From NCBI GenBank assembly GCA_934755305.1, contig CAKVLD010000031.1:1-34224 (forward strand): a DNA stretch of 34,224 bases, given 5' to 3'. The first letter of the stretch is position 1. Every line of letters starts with the position of its first letter. The notes under the pieces were generated by a model, which was not told the DNA's origin, made no database searches, and worked only from the letters and a program-made list of their open reading frames with translations. Shown in pieces: positions 7,014-14,829 of the stretch. The DNA is from an uncultured Clostridium sp. GTDB taxonomy: Bacteria; Bacillota; Clostridia; Clostridiales; Clostridiaceae. The position numbers and the translations under genes were made by a program.

Positions 7014-7798
7014 GCGAAGAACATAAACTCTTTATCCAAAAGTTAAAAATCGAAAAATTCAAAGTAGCTTTCTTTAGAGTTTTTATTTTAGTATTTTTAA
7101 TTTTTATTTGGGAAATAGCTGCTAATCTAAAATGGATAGATCCTTTCTTATTCTCAAGTCCTAGTAGAATATTAAAATCTTTTTTAAGTTTTTATAACGC
7201 TGGAAACCTCTTTAATAATATCTGGGTAACCTGTTATGAAACTATATTAGGTTTTACTCTTGGTACTATTTTAGGTGCTGTAATAGCTATACTTTTATGG
7301 ATTTTTCCTTTTGTCTCTAAAGTTTTAGACCCTTATCTTGTAGTTCTTAATGCTCTGCCCAAAGTTGCTTTAGCACCAATAATTATATTCTGGGTTGGAA
7401 ATGGTACTACCGCCATAATTGTTATTGCACTTCTTATTTCTATTGTAACAACTATCATTAGCATATATACAGGCTTTAAAGAAGTGGACAGAGAAAAATT
7501 ATTATTAATGACTACATTTAGAGCAAGCAAATTGCAAATTCTACGTTATTTAATTATCCCTTATTCTATTCCAGTATTAATATCTGCATTAAAAATTAAT
7601 GTTGGTTTATCTTGGGTTGGAGTAATAATGGGAGAATTTTTAGTAGCTCGTAAAGGATTAGGTTTTTTAATTGTATATGGTGGTCAAATCTCTCAACTTG
7701 ATATGGTTATGATGAGTATAGTTTTACTATCCATAATTGCTTTTGTTATGTATAAATTAGTGGCTTTATTAGAAAAGTCAACTTCAAGGGATTCTTAG
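7010..7798 (+). CDS. ABC transporter permease (SsuC/TauC-like)
   Basis: The 262-aa inner-membrane subunit has about six hydrophobic segments. The cytoplasmic EAA-type loop is around 170-190 (FRASKLQILRYLIIPYSIP), where the ATPase docks. The family start is typical (IWEIAANLKWIDPFLFSSPS). It is the last gene of the importer operon and ends in a hairpin that includes its stop codon. Confidence 0.9.
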   Translation: MSEEHKLFIQKLKIEKFKVAFFRVFILVFLIFIWEIAANLKWIDPFLFSSPSRILKSFLSFYNAGNLFNNIWVTCYETILGFTLGTILGAVIAILLWIFPFVSKVLDPYLVVLNALPKVALAPIIIFWVGNGTTAIIVIALLISIVTTIISIYTGFKEVDREKLLLMTTFRASKLQILRYLIIPYSIPVLISALKINVGLSWVGVIMGEFLVARKGLGFLIVYGGQISQLDMVMMSIVLLSIIAFVMYKLVALLEKSTSRDS

Positions 7799-7816
7799 AA
7801 TTAAAACTAAGAATCC
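7789..7816 (+). terminator. Terminator of the ABC importer operon
   Basis: GGATTCTTAG (7789-7798) pairs with CTAAGAATCC (7807-7816). The stem overlaps the permease stop, and the following sequence is pyrimidine-rich rather than a pure U-run. Confidence 0.65.
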
Positions 7817-7960
7817 TCTATCTTATACAATTTTCTTTTAAAATTAACATATTGTCTAATAATTCTTATTTTGGTATATTTATTTCCTTAATTTTAAGTT
7901 TACATAATTATATTAAAGTGATAAATTATTTTATGAAATATATTTTAAGGAGATTATTAT

Positions 7961-8338
7961 ATGAAACTTTTTAGAGAAGCACTTATTATTTTTGGAATAT
8001 ATCTATTAGGTGAATTTATATCTAAACTTTTTGATATACCTATTCCAGGGAATGTATTAGGACTTATAATACTTTTAATACTTTTATGTACTAATATTAT
8101 AAAACCCTCACAAATTGAAAATATATCAAATTTTCTTTTAGATCATTTAGCCTTTTTCTTTATACCAGCTGGAGTTCAACTTATGTCTTCTTTTGGTTTA
8201 ATAAAAGATTCCTGGGCTAAATTGCTAATTATATGTGTAATATCAACAATTGTAGTTATTGCATGTACTGGATTAATAGTTCAAACTATATTAAAAAAAA
8301 CTAATCAGAAAGGAGATACTACTTATTTAGATAAGTAG
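7961..8338 (+). CDS. CidA/LrgA family holin-like protein
   Basis: The 125-aa protein has four hydrophobic segments and the family signature IPIPGNVLGLIIL (about 24-36) plus HLAFFFIPAGVQLM (about 62-75). CidA/LrgA proteins are small membrane proteins proposed to act like holins/antiholins in murein hydrolase control. They have also been linked to small-metabolite transport. AGGAG precedes the ATG. Its partner LrgB follows after 10 nt, the usual pairing. Confidence 0.88.
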   Translation: MKLFREALIIFGIYLLGEFISKLFDIPIPGNVLGLIILLILLCTNIIKPSQIENISNFLLDHLAFFFIPAGVQLMSSFGLIKDSWAKLLIICVISTIVVIACTGLIVQTILKKTNQKGDTTYLDK

Positions 8339-8348
8339 CAATAAAGAA

Positions 8349-9071
8349 TTGAGTATAATAACTGACAACTTATTTTTTGGAATTATTCTTTCTTTAGTAG
8401 CCTTTGAAATAGGCTTATACATAAATAGAAAAACTAAAATCTCTATATTTAATCCGTTGCTTATCGCAATTATTTTAGTTATAGGTTTCTTATTAGCATT
8501 TAACATTGATTTTGATACATATAATTCTGGAGCTAAATTTATTAATATGTTTTTAGGACCATCTACTGTAGCCTTAGCTCTACCTTTATATAAACAAATT
8601 GATTTATTAAAAAAGAATGCTCTTTCTATACTTATCGGAATATTATTAGGATCTATTATTGGAATTTGTTCAGTCATAGCTCTATCTTGCTTATTGAACC
8701 TTGATTCATCTTTGATGAAATCTTTAATTCCTAAATCTGTGACAACTCCTATAGGAATAGAAATCTGTAATCAACTAGAAGGAATTGTGCCAATTACTGT
8801 TTTAGCAATTATCTTATCTGGTATCTTAGGAGCTGTAATTGGACCATATGTATGTAAATTCTTTAGAATTAAAAATAGTATTGCCATAGGAGTTGCTATA
8901 GGTACTGCTTCTCATGCTGTAGGGACAACAAAAGCACTTGAAATCGGAGAAATTGAAGGAGCTATGAGTAGTTTATCTATAGGTGTTGCTGGACTTATAA
9001 CTGTATTTATTGCACCAGCTATCTATAACTTAGCTTCTCTTATATGTAATTTTCAAGCAAAAATGATGTAG
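8349..9071 (+). CDS. lrgB: LrgB/CidB family membrane protein
   Basis: The 240-aa polytopic protein follows the LrgB pattern: NLFFGIILSLVAFEIGLYI at the N-terminus, GPSTVALALPLYKQ near 74-87, SVTTPIGIEI near 130-139 and GTASHAVGTTKALE near 191-204. The only plausible in-frame start near the family N-terminus is TTG at 8349; an in-frame stop lies at 8328-8330. No good ribosome site precedes it: the nearest AGGAG (8311-8315) is 33 nt away. Translation may depend on coupling to the CidA/LrgA stop at 8336-8338. A strong terminator includes the stop codon. Confidence 0.85.
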   Translation: MSIITDNLFFGIILSLVAFEIGLYINRKTKISIFNPLLIAIILVIGFLLAFNIDFDTYNSGAKFINMFLGPSTVALALPLYKQIDLLKKNALSILIGILLGSIIGICSVIALSCLLNLDSSLMKSLIPKSVTTPIGIEICNQLEGIVPITVLAIILSGILGAVIGPYVCKFFRIKNSIAIGVAIGTASHAVGTTKALEIGEIEGAMSSLSIGVAGLITVFIAPAIYNLASLICNFQAKMM

Positions 9072-9101
9072 CTACTTTTGGATATAGCTACATCATTTTT
9101 T
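9061..9101 (+). terminator. Shared terminator of lrgB and the pectate lyase gene
   Basis: A perfect 14-bp stem (9061-9074 with 9085-9098) with a 10-nt loop is followed by a T-run on the plus strand and a short T-run on the minus strand. It sits between two converging genes. Confidence 0.9.
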
Positions 9102-9110
9102 ATTTATATT

Positions 9111-10145
9111 CTAGAATCCTTGACATTTTCCTGATAAGGTTGCTCCTGATATATTATTACTTCCACTTCTAGATATACAATCTATTATTTTAGCCTTACC
9201 AAAAGTAACTTCATAACCTAATTGTGATGGTTTTCCTTTTGCTGGCCAATTATAATTATTCTTTCCATTTTTTTCTGCTGTACAACTCTTCATAGTTACT
9301 ACACCACTTTGATTATTTCTATCAAATCCTGATGCTTTATTTCCTATAGCTTTACATCCTGTTAATGAATGATTTACTGGATTTAAATGAGCTGCAACTC
9401 CTGGTGTTTTATTATCTACTCCACCTAGTTTAAATCCATTTCCATCTCCCTTTATACCATAACAATCTCCATTATAGTTTGCTTGACAATTTTTAAATGT
9501 TACTGCTCCATGAGCTGCATATAAATCATACCCATCATCTGAATTATATTGAGCTATACATTGTTCTAATACATTTCCTGTACCAGAATGTAATTTAATT
9601 GCAAATCCATCAGCATTTTCTCCACCATTTCCTTTATCTGCGTTATGATGTGATGTTACTTTATATAGATAGTTGTTTGCTGCTCCATTTGATAATTGAA
9701 CTCCTGTATCTGAATTATCATGTACATTTAAATTCTTTAATGTATTTTTATTTCCTGTTATAAATATTCCATTATCTTTTGCATTATATATTTCTAAATC
9801 TTGAATTGTAGCACCATCACCACTAATAGTTATACCTGCTTTTCCTGTAGTTGAAGATGAAAAATCTATTTTCCCATTATTAATACCTTTTAATATAACT
9901 CCTGCTGGTAATTTTACTTCTTCACTTTTTATTGTTCCATTTACTATTACTGTATCTCCACTTTTTACTGATGCTAATACTTGTTTTAAGTTTTTGCTAC
10001 TTGAGCTACTTACTGTTATAGTAGTTGCTGCTGACGCTTCTATTGTTGAAGTTAGCCCTTGTACTCCTACGAAATTAAAGTTTGGTAATGCTACCATTCC
10101 TAAAGCTATTGTTGTTGCTATACAAAGTGCTTTTATCTTTTTCAT
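9111..10145 (-). CDS. Secreted pectate lyase, polysaccharide lyase family 9
   Basis: The 344-aa protein has a signal peptide (MKKIKAL start, cleavage likely after EASA near 39) and a right-handed parallel beta-helix. It matches PL9 enzymes such as Dickeya PelL, which cleave polygalacturonate by Ca-dependent beta-elimination. D179 (NADGF), D203, D204 and D207 (SDDGYD) and K239 (GFKLGG) are present. The first four keep the 0/+24/+25/+28 spacing of the calcium-site aspartates known in PelL. The start is at 10145: GGGGG lies 7 nt upstream, and the reading extended to 10244 has no signal-peptide logic. It is monocistronic, behind an operator-like palindrome. Confidence 0.9.
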   Translation of the reverse strand: MKKIKALCIATTIALGMVALPNFNFVGVQGLTSTIEASAATTITVSSSSSKNLKQVLASVKSGDTVIVNGTIKSEEVKLPAGVILKGINNGKIDFSSSTTGKAGITISGDGATIQDLEIYNAKDNGIFITGNKNTLKNLNVHDNSDTGVQLSNGAANNYLYKVTSHHNADKGNGGENADGFAIKLHSGTGNVLEQCIAQYNSDDGYDLYAAHGAVTFKNCQANYNGDCYGIKGDGNGFKLGGVDNKTPGVAAHLNPVNHSLTGCKAIGNKASGFDRNNQSGVVTMKSCTAEKNGKNNYNWPAKGKPSQLGYEVTFGKAKIIDCISRSGSNNISGATLSGKCQGF

Positions 10146-10227
10146 TTTTGTTCCCCCTGTATTTATAACTAGTATTTTCAGGCTTAAGTAAACATTTTCA
10201 TATGTTGATATAACTCTACCAGCTTTT

Positions 10228-10253
10228 GCGATTAATGTAAACATTCAAATCGC
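10228..10253. promoter_or_regulatory. Palindromic operator candidate, pectate lyase promoter
   Basis: GCGATT-AATGT-AA-ACATT-CA-AATCGC is a nearly perfect 26-bp dyad with one 2-nt asymmetry. It covers a minus-strand TTTACA that could serve as the -35 element, with TAGAGT 17 nt further. A bound regulator would block the promoter. The regulator is not identified. Confidence 0.5.
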
Positions 10254-10280
10254 GAAATAGGTTTATTTTGTCGTGAAATA
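10250..10280. repeat. Direct repeat TCGCGAAATA / TCGTGAAATA, 21-bp period
   Basis: Two 10-mers differing by one base start at 10250 and 10271, two helical turns apart. The first overlaps the end of the palindrome at 10228-10253. This spacing suits side-by-side protein binding. Confidence 0.4.
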
Positions 10281-10414
10281 ATTTTTTTGTCTTTTTTTGC
10301 AATTTTGTATTTGTTAAAGTCTAATTTTTATTAATTTTTTATTATAAACTTTAATTTTTATAATGTAACATTAAATCTAATAAAAAACATTTTTTTTTAT
10401 TTTTCCAAATGAGA

Positions 10415-10442
10415 TTTACAAAATAGATGTTTTTTTATTTTT
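10415..10442 (+). promoter_or_regulatory. TcdR-type promoter candidate for the holin gene
   Basis: TTTACA (10415-10420), 16 nt, then ATTTTT (10437-10442) followed by ATATAGTGAAGAG. The same motif, with identical spacing and a similar trailing sequence, precedes the sigma-factor gene. TcdR-family sigma factors are reported to favour a TTTACA -35 with a T-rich -10. Confidence 0.5.
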
Positions 10443-10477
10443 ATATAGTGAAGAGATTTTTAAAAGGAGGACTTCAT

Positions 10478-10873
10478 ATGGAAGCAATTATAGATTTTTT
10501 AAAATTATTAATATCAGTCGTAGCAACAATAGTAACTTGGATTTTTGGAACCTGGGATATTTCAATAATCGTTCTTATCCTATTTATGAGTTTAGATTAT
10601 TTAACAGGAATGATAAAAGCCTATATTAACAAACAGCTTTCTTCTAGCATTGGAATTAGAGGGCTTGCTAAGAAGAGTCTTATATTAATAGTACTTGTAG
10701 TAGCTGTATTATTAGATAGATTAATTAATACAACCTGGGTATTTAGAACCTTAGTTTGTTACTTTTATATAGTAAATGAAGGCTTGAGCATTCTAGAAAA
10801 TTGTGGCGAACTAGGCTTGCCACTTCCACAAAAGTTAATTGATGCATTATTGCAATTAAAAGATAAAGAATGA
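10478..10873 (+). CDS. TcdE-like holin (toxin secretion/phage lysis holin family)
   Basis: The 131-aa protein has three or four hydrophobic segments and the family core DYLTGMIKAYINKQLSS (about 44-60), then GIRGLAKKSLILIV and LLDRLI. This fits the phage_holin_4_1 / toxin-secretion holin family that includes TcdE of Clostridioides difficile. These proteins form membrane pores that release endolysins or large toxins. The start at 10478 is set by AGGAGG 7 nt upstream; the ATG at 10427 lies inside the promoter candidate. A TcdR-like sigma gene follows. No endolysin or toxin is adjacent. Confidence 0.85.
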   Translation: MEAIIDFLKLLISVVATIVTWIFGTWDISIIVLILFMSLDYLTGMIKAYINKQLSSSIGIRGLAKKSLILIVLVVAVLLDRLINTTWVFRTLVCYFYIVNEGLSILENCGELGLPLPQKLIDALLQLKDKE

Positions 10874-10891
10874 CTACTATAGTCATTCTTT
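10865..10891 (+). terminator. Terminator of the holin gene
   Basis: A perfect 12-bp stem (10865-10876 with 10880-10891) includes the holin stop codon and is followed by a T-rich run. It separates the holin and sigma transcripts. Confidence 0.8.
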
Positions 10892-10999
10892 ATACCTTTT
10901 TAGTATTTCTTTGACATTTTTGAATTTTCAAATCATAATACAATTGTAATATTTTACATTGCTTGATTATAATTACATTTTTATTTATTTATAAATATG

Positions 11000-11027
11000 T
11001 TTACAATTTCATCCTTTTTATCTTTTT
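11000..11027 (+). promoter_or_regulatory. TcdR-type promoter candidate for the sigma gene
   Basis: TTTACA (11000-11005), 16 nt, then CTTTTT (11022-11027) followed by TATAGTTAAAAG. It matches the holin promoter candidate in elements and spacing, suggesting that the sigma factor activates itself. A second TTTACA upstream (about 10954-10959) is a weaker alternative. Confidence 0.5.
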
Positions 11028-11058
11028 TATAGTTAAAAGATAGAAAGAGGTGCTATAA

Positions 11059-11577
11059 ATGGATGAGAGGTTGTATAATTTAATCGTATTAAGTAAAAAT
11101 AATAATTGTAGTTGTTTGGAAATATTACTGGAAAAATTTAATAAATTAATTTCGAAATATGCACGTTTATTGGATTACGAAGATGCTAAACAAGATTTAA
11201 TTTTACATTTTATAAAAACTGTAAAATCAATGAAATTAAATAATTCTATGAATTCAGATCCGATACTTGTATCTTATTTGCATAAAACTATAAAAAATGA
11301 ATATATACGTTTATCAAAAGCAAAAGCAAAGTACTCTTTTTCTGAGTTAAATTTAGACATTATAACAGATTCTGAAGAAATGGAATTTGATTACTTTGAT
11401 GAATTATTTGATAAATACCTAACTGATAAAGAATCTAATATACTTACATTATTATTTAAAAAAGGATATACAGTAACAGAAGTTTCGAAAGTTATGAATA
11501 TTTCTAGACAAGCAGTTAATCAATGTAAAAACAGATCTTTACTTAAGCTAAGAAACACTTTAAAAAATTGTATATAA
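11059..11577 (+). CDS. TcdR/BotR/UviA-like alternative sigma factor
   Basis: This 172-aa protein has the size and layout of ECF group 5 sigma factors (TcdR, BotR, TetR, UviA), which direct RNA polymerase to toxin and bacteriocin genes. A region 2-like segment is at about 30-85 (YEDAKQDLILHFIKTV, then KTIKNEYIRLSKAKAKYS). Region 4 with its HTH is at about 125-170 (TDKESNILTLLFKKGYTVTEV, NISRQAVNQCKNRSLLKLRN). GAGGTG precedes the ATG. It lies 185 nt after a TcdE-like holin, with a similar promoter. It shares a bidirectional terminator with topB. The target genes beyond itself and the holin are unknown. Confidence 0.78.
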   Translation: MDERLYNLIVLSKNNNCSCLEILLEKFNKLISKYARLLDYEDAKQDLILHFIKTVKSMKLNNSMNSDPILVSYLHKTIKNEYIRLSKAKAKYSFSELNLDIITDSEEMEFDYFDELFDKYLTDKESNILTLLFKKGYTVTEVSKVMNISRQAVNQCKNRSLLKLRNTLKNCI

Positions 11578-11628
11578 CTAATAATTAAAGAGGACTTAAA
11601 TTAAATTTAAGCCCTCTTTAATTATTAG
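11578..11628. terminator. Bidirectional terminator between sigma gene and topB
   Basis: A long stem built on ATTAAAGAGG / CCTCTTTAAT with CTTAAA / TTTAAG fills the 47-nt gap between the two converging genes and overlaps the topB stop. T-rich flanks occur on both strands. Confidence 0.85.
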
Positions 11629-13787
11629 TTTATAAATTCTATTTTCCAATTAAAATATCCAGTTTCTTTATTCTGTTCATATCTAAAGTAAGCTGAATAT
11701 GTGCTTCCTTTTTTACTTTTTAAATTTCTAAAACCAACTTTTCCGTTTTTTAGCAAAAGTCGAACCATTTCTTTAGAAACTTTTTTTCCTAAAGAGTTAA
11801 TATACTTATCATCTTTCCAAATAGTAAATTTGCAACCATTTTTCCAGTTAGTACACCCAAAGCCTCTATCCCCTTCTATAACATCATTTCCACAAATAGG
11901 GCACTTTCCTAAGCTTTCTTTACCTTCCGGTAAATCAACCTTAAAATTACGCAACATAGAGGTATCTTTTTTTATATCATCAACTGCACCTACAGTAAAA
12001 GTTTTTATCATATCTAAAAACTCACTTTTTTTAAATTTTCCCTTTTCTATATCAGCTAAAGTTTTTTCAAGTCTTCCCGTATATTGCAGATCTAATAATT
12101 CTTTAACTGGGAATATCTCTACTAAAGTCCTTCCAAGATCAGTACAAGTAAGACTTTTTCCTTTAGACTTAATATAACCTGTATCTTTAAGTTTTTTTAT
12201 AGTTTCAGCCCTAGTAGCTGGTGTTCCTATACTAAATCCACTTAATATTGCCTGCATCATCTCTTCCGAATCTTCTTCATCCTTGAAACTTTTCCCGCAA
12301 GTTTCCATAACTCTTAATAAAGTTTTTTCTGTATGTAATTTAGGCGGCTTTTTAGTTACTTTATTCACTTTACTATCAACAACATCTACTATTTCTTTTT
12401 CATTAACTAATGGTAATATAGTATCTTTACTTTCTATTTTTTCAACAACACGCCAACCTTCTACTATTTGAACCTTTCCTTTAGCTATAAAATTTCCTTT
12501 TAATAAATCATTATTTACCTTAACAATTAACTTAGTTTCTTCAAACTGAGCTATAGGCATAAATTGCATTATAAATCTATTTTTTATAGCTGTATAAACT
12601 ATTTCTTCATCCTTACTCAATCCTATAGGCTTAATATACGTTGGTATTATAGCGCTATGACTTTCCACCTTTGAATTATCAAAAATTCTTTTATTATCTG
12701 TAAACTTAATTTCACTTTCGTAAGATAGTCCCTTTTTTATTGTTTCTAAAACCTTTCTAGTCTTGTCCTTTAAACTTTCATCTAAAGCAACACTGCCTGT
12801 TCTTGGATAAGTGGTATATTTCTTTTCATATAAAGATTGCGCTACCTTCAATACTTTATCAGATGTCCATCCTTTATATTTACTTGTTATATACCCTTGC
12901 AAATTAGACAAATTAAATAATAATGGTGCATATTCTCTTTTCTTTTCTATTTGTTTTTCTATTATTTCACCTTGTGCTTCACTTAAAGATTTCTTAAGCT
13001 CATCCACTACTTTTTTATCTTCAAATTTTTCATTATTTTCTTCATTATAATAAGTTGCTTCAAACTCTTCATTACTCTTTGTTTTAAAAGACGTTAATAA
13101 CTTATAATAAGTAGTTGCCTTGAAATTTTCTATTTCCTTATCTCTATCATATATTATTTTTAATGTGGGTAATAGCACTCTCCCAATATTTAATATTTTC
13201 TTATCATTTGGATTGTATCTTAATGTTGCTACAGAAGTCAAATTTATTCCTATAATCCAATCTGCCCATTGTCTACTAATTCCAGCATCTTGTAAGAATT
13301 TCATTTCTTCATTTTTCTTCAAGTTATTCATTCCTTTTTTTACTTCATCTGGTGTCCATTCATTAAGTAACAATCTATATATAGGTTTATTTTGATTAAG
13401 ATACATAAATACTTCAAGAGATATAAGTTCTCCTTCTCTATCCTGGTCAGTAGCAGATATTACTCCATCCACATCTTCTCGTTCTATAAGACTTTTTATT
13501 ATATTAATTTGCTTTTGAGCTCCCTTATCTACTACTGATCTATCTATACTATCACATTTAATTTTATATTCAAATTTATCTGGTATAAAAGGAAACTTAT
13601 CCATCCTCCACCCTCTCATACTTTCATCATAATCTTTAGCATCATATAACTGAAAAAGATGACCAAAAGCCCAAGTTACTAAATAATCATCTCCTTCAAA
13701 ATATCCATCATTTCTTTTCTTTATATTGTAAGCATCTGCAATATTCTTAGCTACAGAAGGCTTTTCTGCAATTACTACTTTTTTCAT
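11625..13787 (-). CDS. topB: DNA topoisomerase III
   Basis: The 720-aa type IA topoisomerase relaxes and decatenates DNA through a transient 5'-phosphotyrosine bond. The N-terminal TOPRIM domain has VIAEKPSVAKNIA and the acidic DQDREGE. The active-site Tyr is at about 327 in TTYPRTGS. The family block GFSIGTPATRAETIKKL is present. A C-terminal zinc-binding stretch (CPICGNDV, then CTNWKNGC) follows at about 640-670. The length is normal for TopB. GGAGG lies 12 nt before the ATG, a little far. It is a single gene, facing the sigma gene. Confidence 0.93.
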   Translation of the reverse strand: MKKVVIAEKPSVAKNIADAYNIKKRNDGYFEGDDYLVTWAFGHLFQLYDAKDYDESMRGWRMDKFPFIPDKFEYKIKCDSIDRSVVDKGAQKQINIIKSLIEREDVDGVISATDQDREGELISLEVFMYLNQNKPIYRLLLNEWTPDEVKKGMNNLKKNEEMKFLQDAGISRQWADWIIGINLTSVATLRYNPNDKKILNIGRVLLPTLKIIYDRDKEIENFKATTYYKLLTSFKTKSNEEFEATYYNEENNEKFEDKKVVDELKKSLSEAQGEIIEKQIEKKREYAPLLFNLSNLQGYITSKYKGWTSDKVLKVAQSLYEKKYTTYPRTGSVALDESLKDKTRKVLETIKKGLSYESEIKFTDNKRIFDNSKVESHSAIIPTYIKPIGLSKDEEIVYTAIKNRFIMQFMPIAQFEETKLIVKVNNDLLKGNFIAKGKVQIVEGWRVVEKIESKDTILPLVNEKEIVDVVDSKVNKVTKKPPKLHTEKTLLRVMETCGKSFKDEEDSEEMMQAILSGFSIGTPATRAETIKKLKDTGYIKSKGKSLTCTDLGRTLVEIFPVKELLDLQYTGRLEKTLADIEKGKFKKSEFLDMIKTFTVGAVDDIKKDTSMLRNFKVDLPEGKESLGKCPICGNDVIEGDRGFGCTNWKNGCKFTIWKDDKYINSLGKKVSKEMVRLLLKNGKVGFRNLKSKKGSTYSAYFRYEQNKETGYFNWKIEFIN

Positions 13788-13928
13788 ATTATAAATAATC
13801 CTCCACCTTACCTTTTCATACAGTAACTATGCTACTTTAATTATTTACCTTTTTATAGTTTTTAATCCATAATGATTAATTAATTGTAAAATTCAATGTT
13901 ATTTTTATATTTTTTTCCTATACACCAC

Positions 13929-13959
13929 AAAAAATAGGCATGTATCATGCCTATTTTTT
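13929..13959 (-). terminator. Terminator of the alpha-glucoside operon
   Basis: A perfect 14-bp stem around ATAGGCATG / CATGCCTAT (13929-13942 with 13946-13959) has A/T runs on both flanks. It lies about 80 nt past the stop at 14038 and works on either strand. Confidence 0.9.
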
Positions 13960-14037
13960 CTTTTATTTATATAATAACAAACTATCTGCACTAGTTTTAT
14001 TATATTTTTTTATTAATTAAATTTCAACTATTTTTTA

Positions 14038-14817
14038 TTATAAAACAACTTCTACACCATAATGATCAGAAACTATATTTTTATTTTTTCCATTAAAAAT
14101 AACTTTTGAAGTCTTTGGAACCATATTTTTGTCGTTAGTTAAAATTAAGTCTAATCTCTTTTCTTCTGAACAATTGCTCCATCCATCTATTTTTCCTGGA
14201 ACAGTTATTCCATTATCTTTTTCTTTTGCTAAAGAATAAGTATCATAAAGGTTTTGATTTAATAAATAATCATATCCTTCATCTTTTATAAAAGCATTAT
14301 TATTAAAATCACCCATTAAAAACGTTGTCTTGTCTTTACTAACTTTACTTAATAAAGATGATACTTGATCCTTAAAAGATTCCTCTTCATCATGCCACCA
14401 ACCTAAATGGCATGATAAAAATGCATATTCTTTATTTTCTATACATATATTAGCTTTAACTATTTTTCTAACTTTGTAATTCTTTATATCTTCATTTTTT
14501 GTAATAAAGAAACTTTCTTTATCTATAATTTTATGTCTTGTTAAAATCGCTAAACCTTCTTCATATATATCATAACCTATATGTGCCATATCCCAAAAAT
14601 AATCATATTCTTCAACACCTAAACTTTTAAGTTCTTCTAGTAATACTGATATATAATTTTCTTTTGTTACACCTTTACCATCGTTAAGTCTTTGACTTAC
14701 TTCTTGTAAAGTTATAACATCATATTTTTCTTCTGATATAACTTTAGCTAAATACTTTATTTTATCTAATTGATTTTCTTCTCTCCACGAATGACAGTTT
14801 AAAGTTAACAATTTCAT
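14038..14817 (-). CDS. Endonuclease/exonuclease/phosphatase-fold protein
   Basis: The 259-aa protein shows the EEP fold shared by exonuclease III, DNase I and inositol phosphatases. TLNCHSW is at the start, ITLQEVSQ holds the metal-binding Glu near 36-43, FLSCHLGWWHDEE is near 135-147, FLMGDFNNN is near 165-173, and the terminal SDHYGVEV holds the catalytic Asp-His. The substrate is unknown. The start is at 14817: AAGGTG lies 6 nt upstream, and the in-frame GTG at 14826 is part of that site. It starts 12 nt after the PTS stop, so it is the third gene of the alpha-glucoside operon. A role in sugar or sugar-phosphate metabolism is possible but unproved. Confidence 0.85.
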   Translation of the reverse strand: MKLLTLNCHSWREENQLDKIKYLAKVISEEKYDVITLQEVSQRLNDGKGVTKENYISVLLEELKSLGVEEYDYFWDMAHIGYDIYEEGLAILTRHKIIDKESFFITKNEDIKNYKVRKIVKANICIENKEYAFLSCHLGWWHDEEESFKDQVSSLLSKVSKDKTTFLMGDFNNNAFIKDEGYDYLLNQNLYDTYSLAKEKDNGITVPGKIDGWSNCSEEKRLDLILTNDKNMVPKTSKVIFNGKNKNIVSDHYGVEVVL

Positions 14818-14829
14818 CTTATACACCTT

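Larger units (their letters stand above)
10146..10477. other. Divergent intergenic region, pectate lyase / holin
   Basis: This 332-bp AT-rich region holds the pectate lyase promoter side (palindrome 10228-10253, direct repeats at 10250 and 10271) and the holin promoter side (TTTACA at 10415-10420). Between about 10290 and 10410 I see only poly-A/T tracts. Confidence 0.5.

Noticed and set aside
10427..10477. Upstream start for the holin gene
   Set aside because: The ATG at 10427 overlaps the promoter candidate and has no ribosome site; AGGAGG favours 10478.
11701..12177. A 158-codon open frame on the plus strand
   Set aside because: It is antisense to the conserved C-terminal part of topB and shows no motif.
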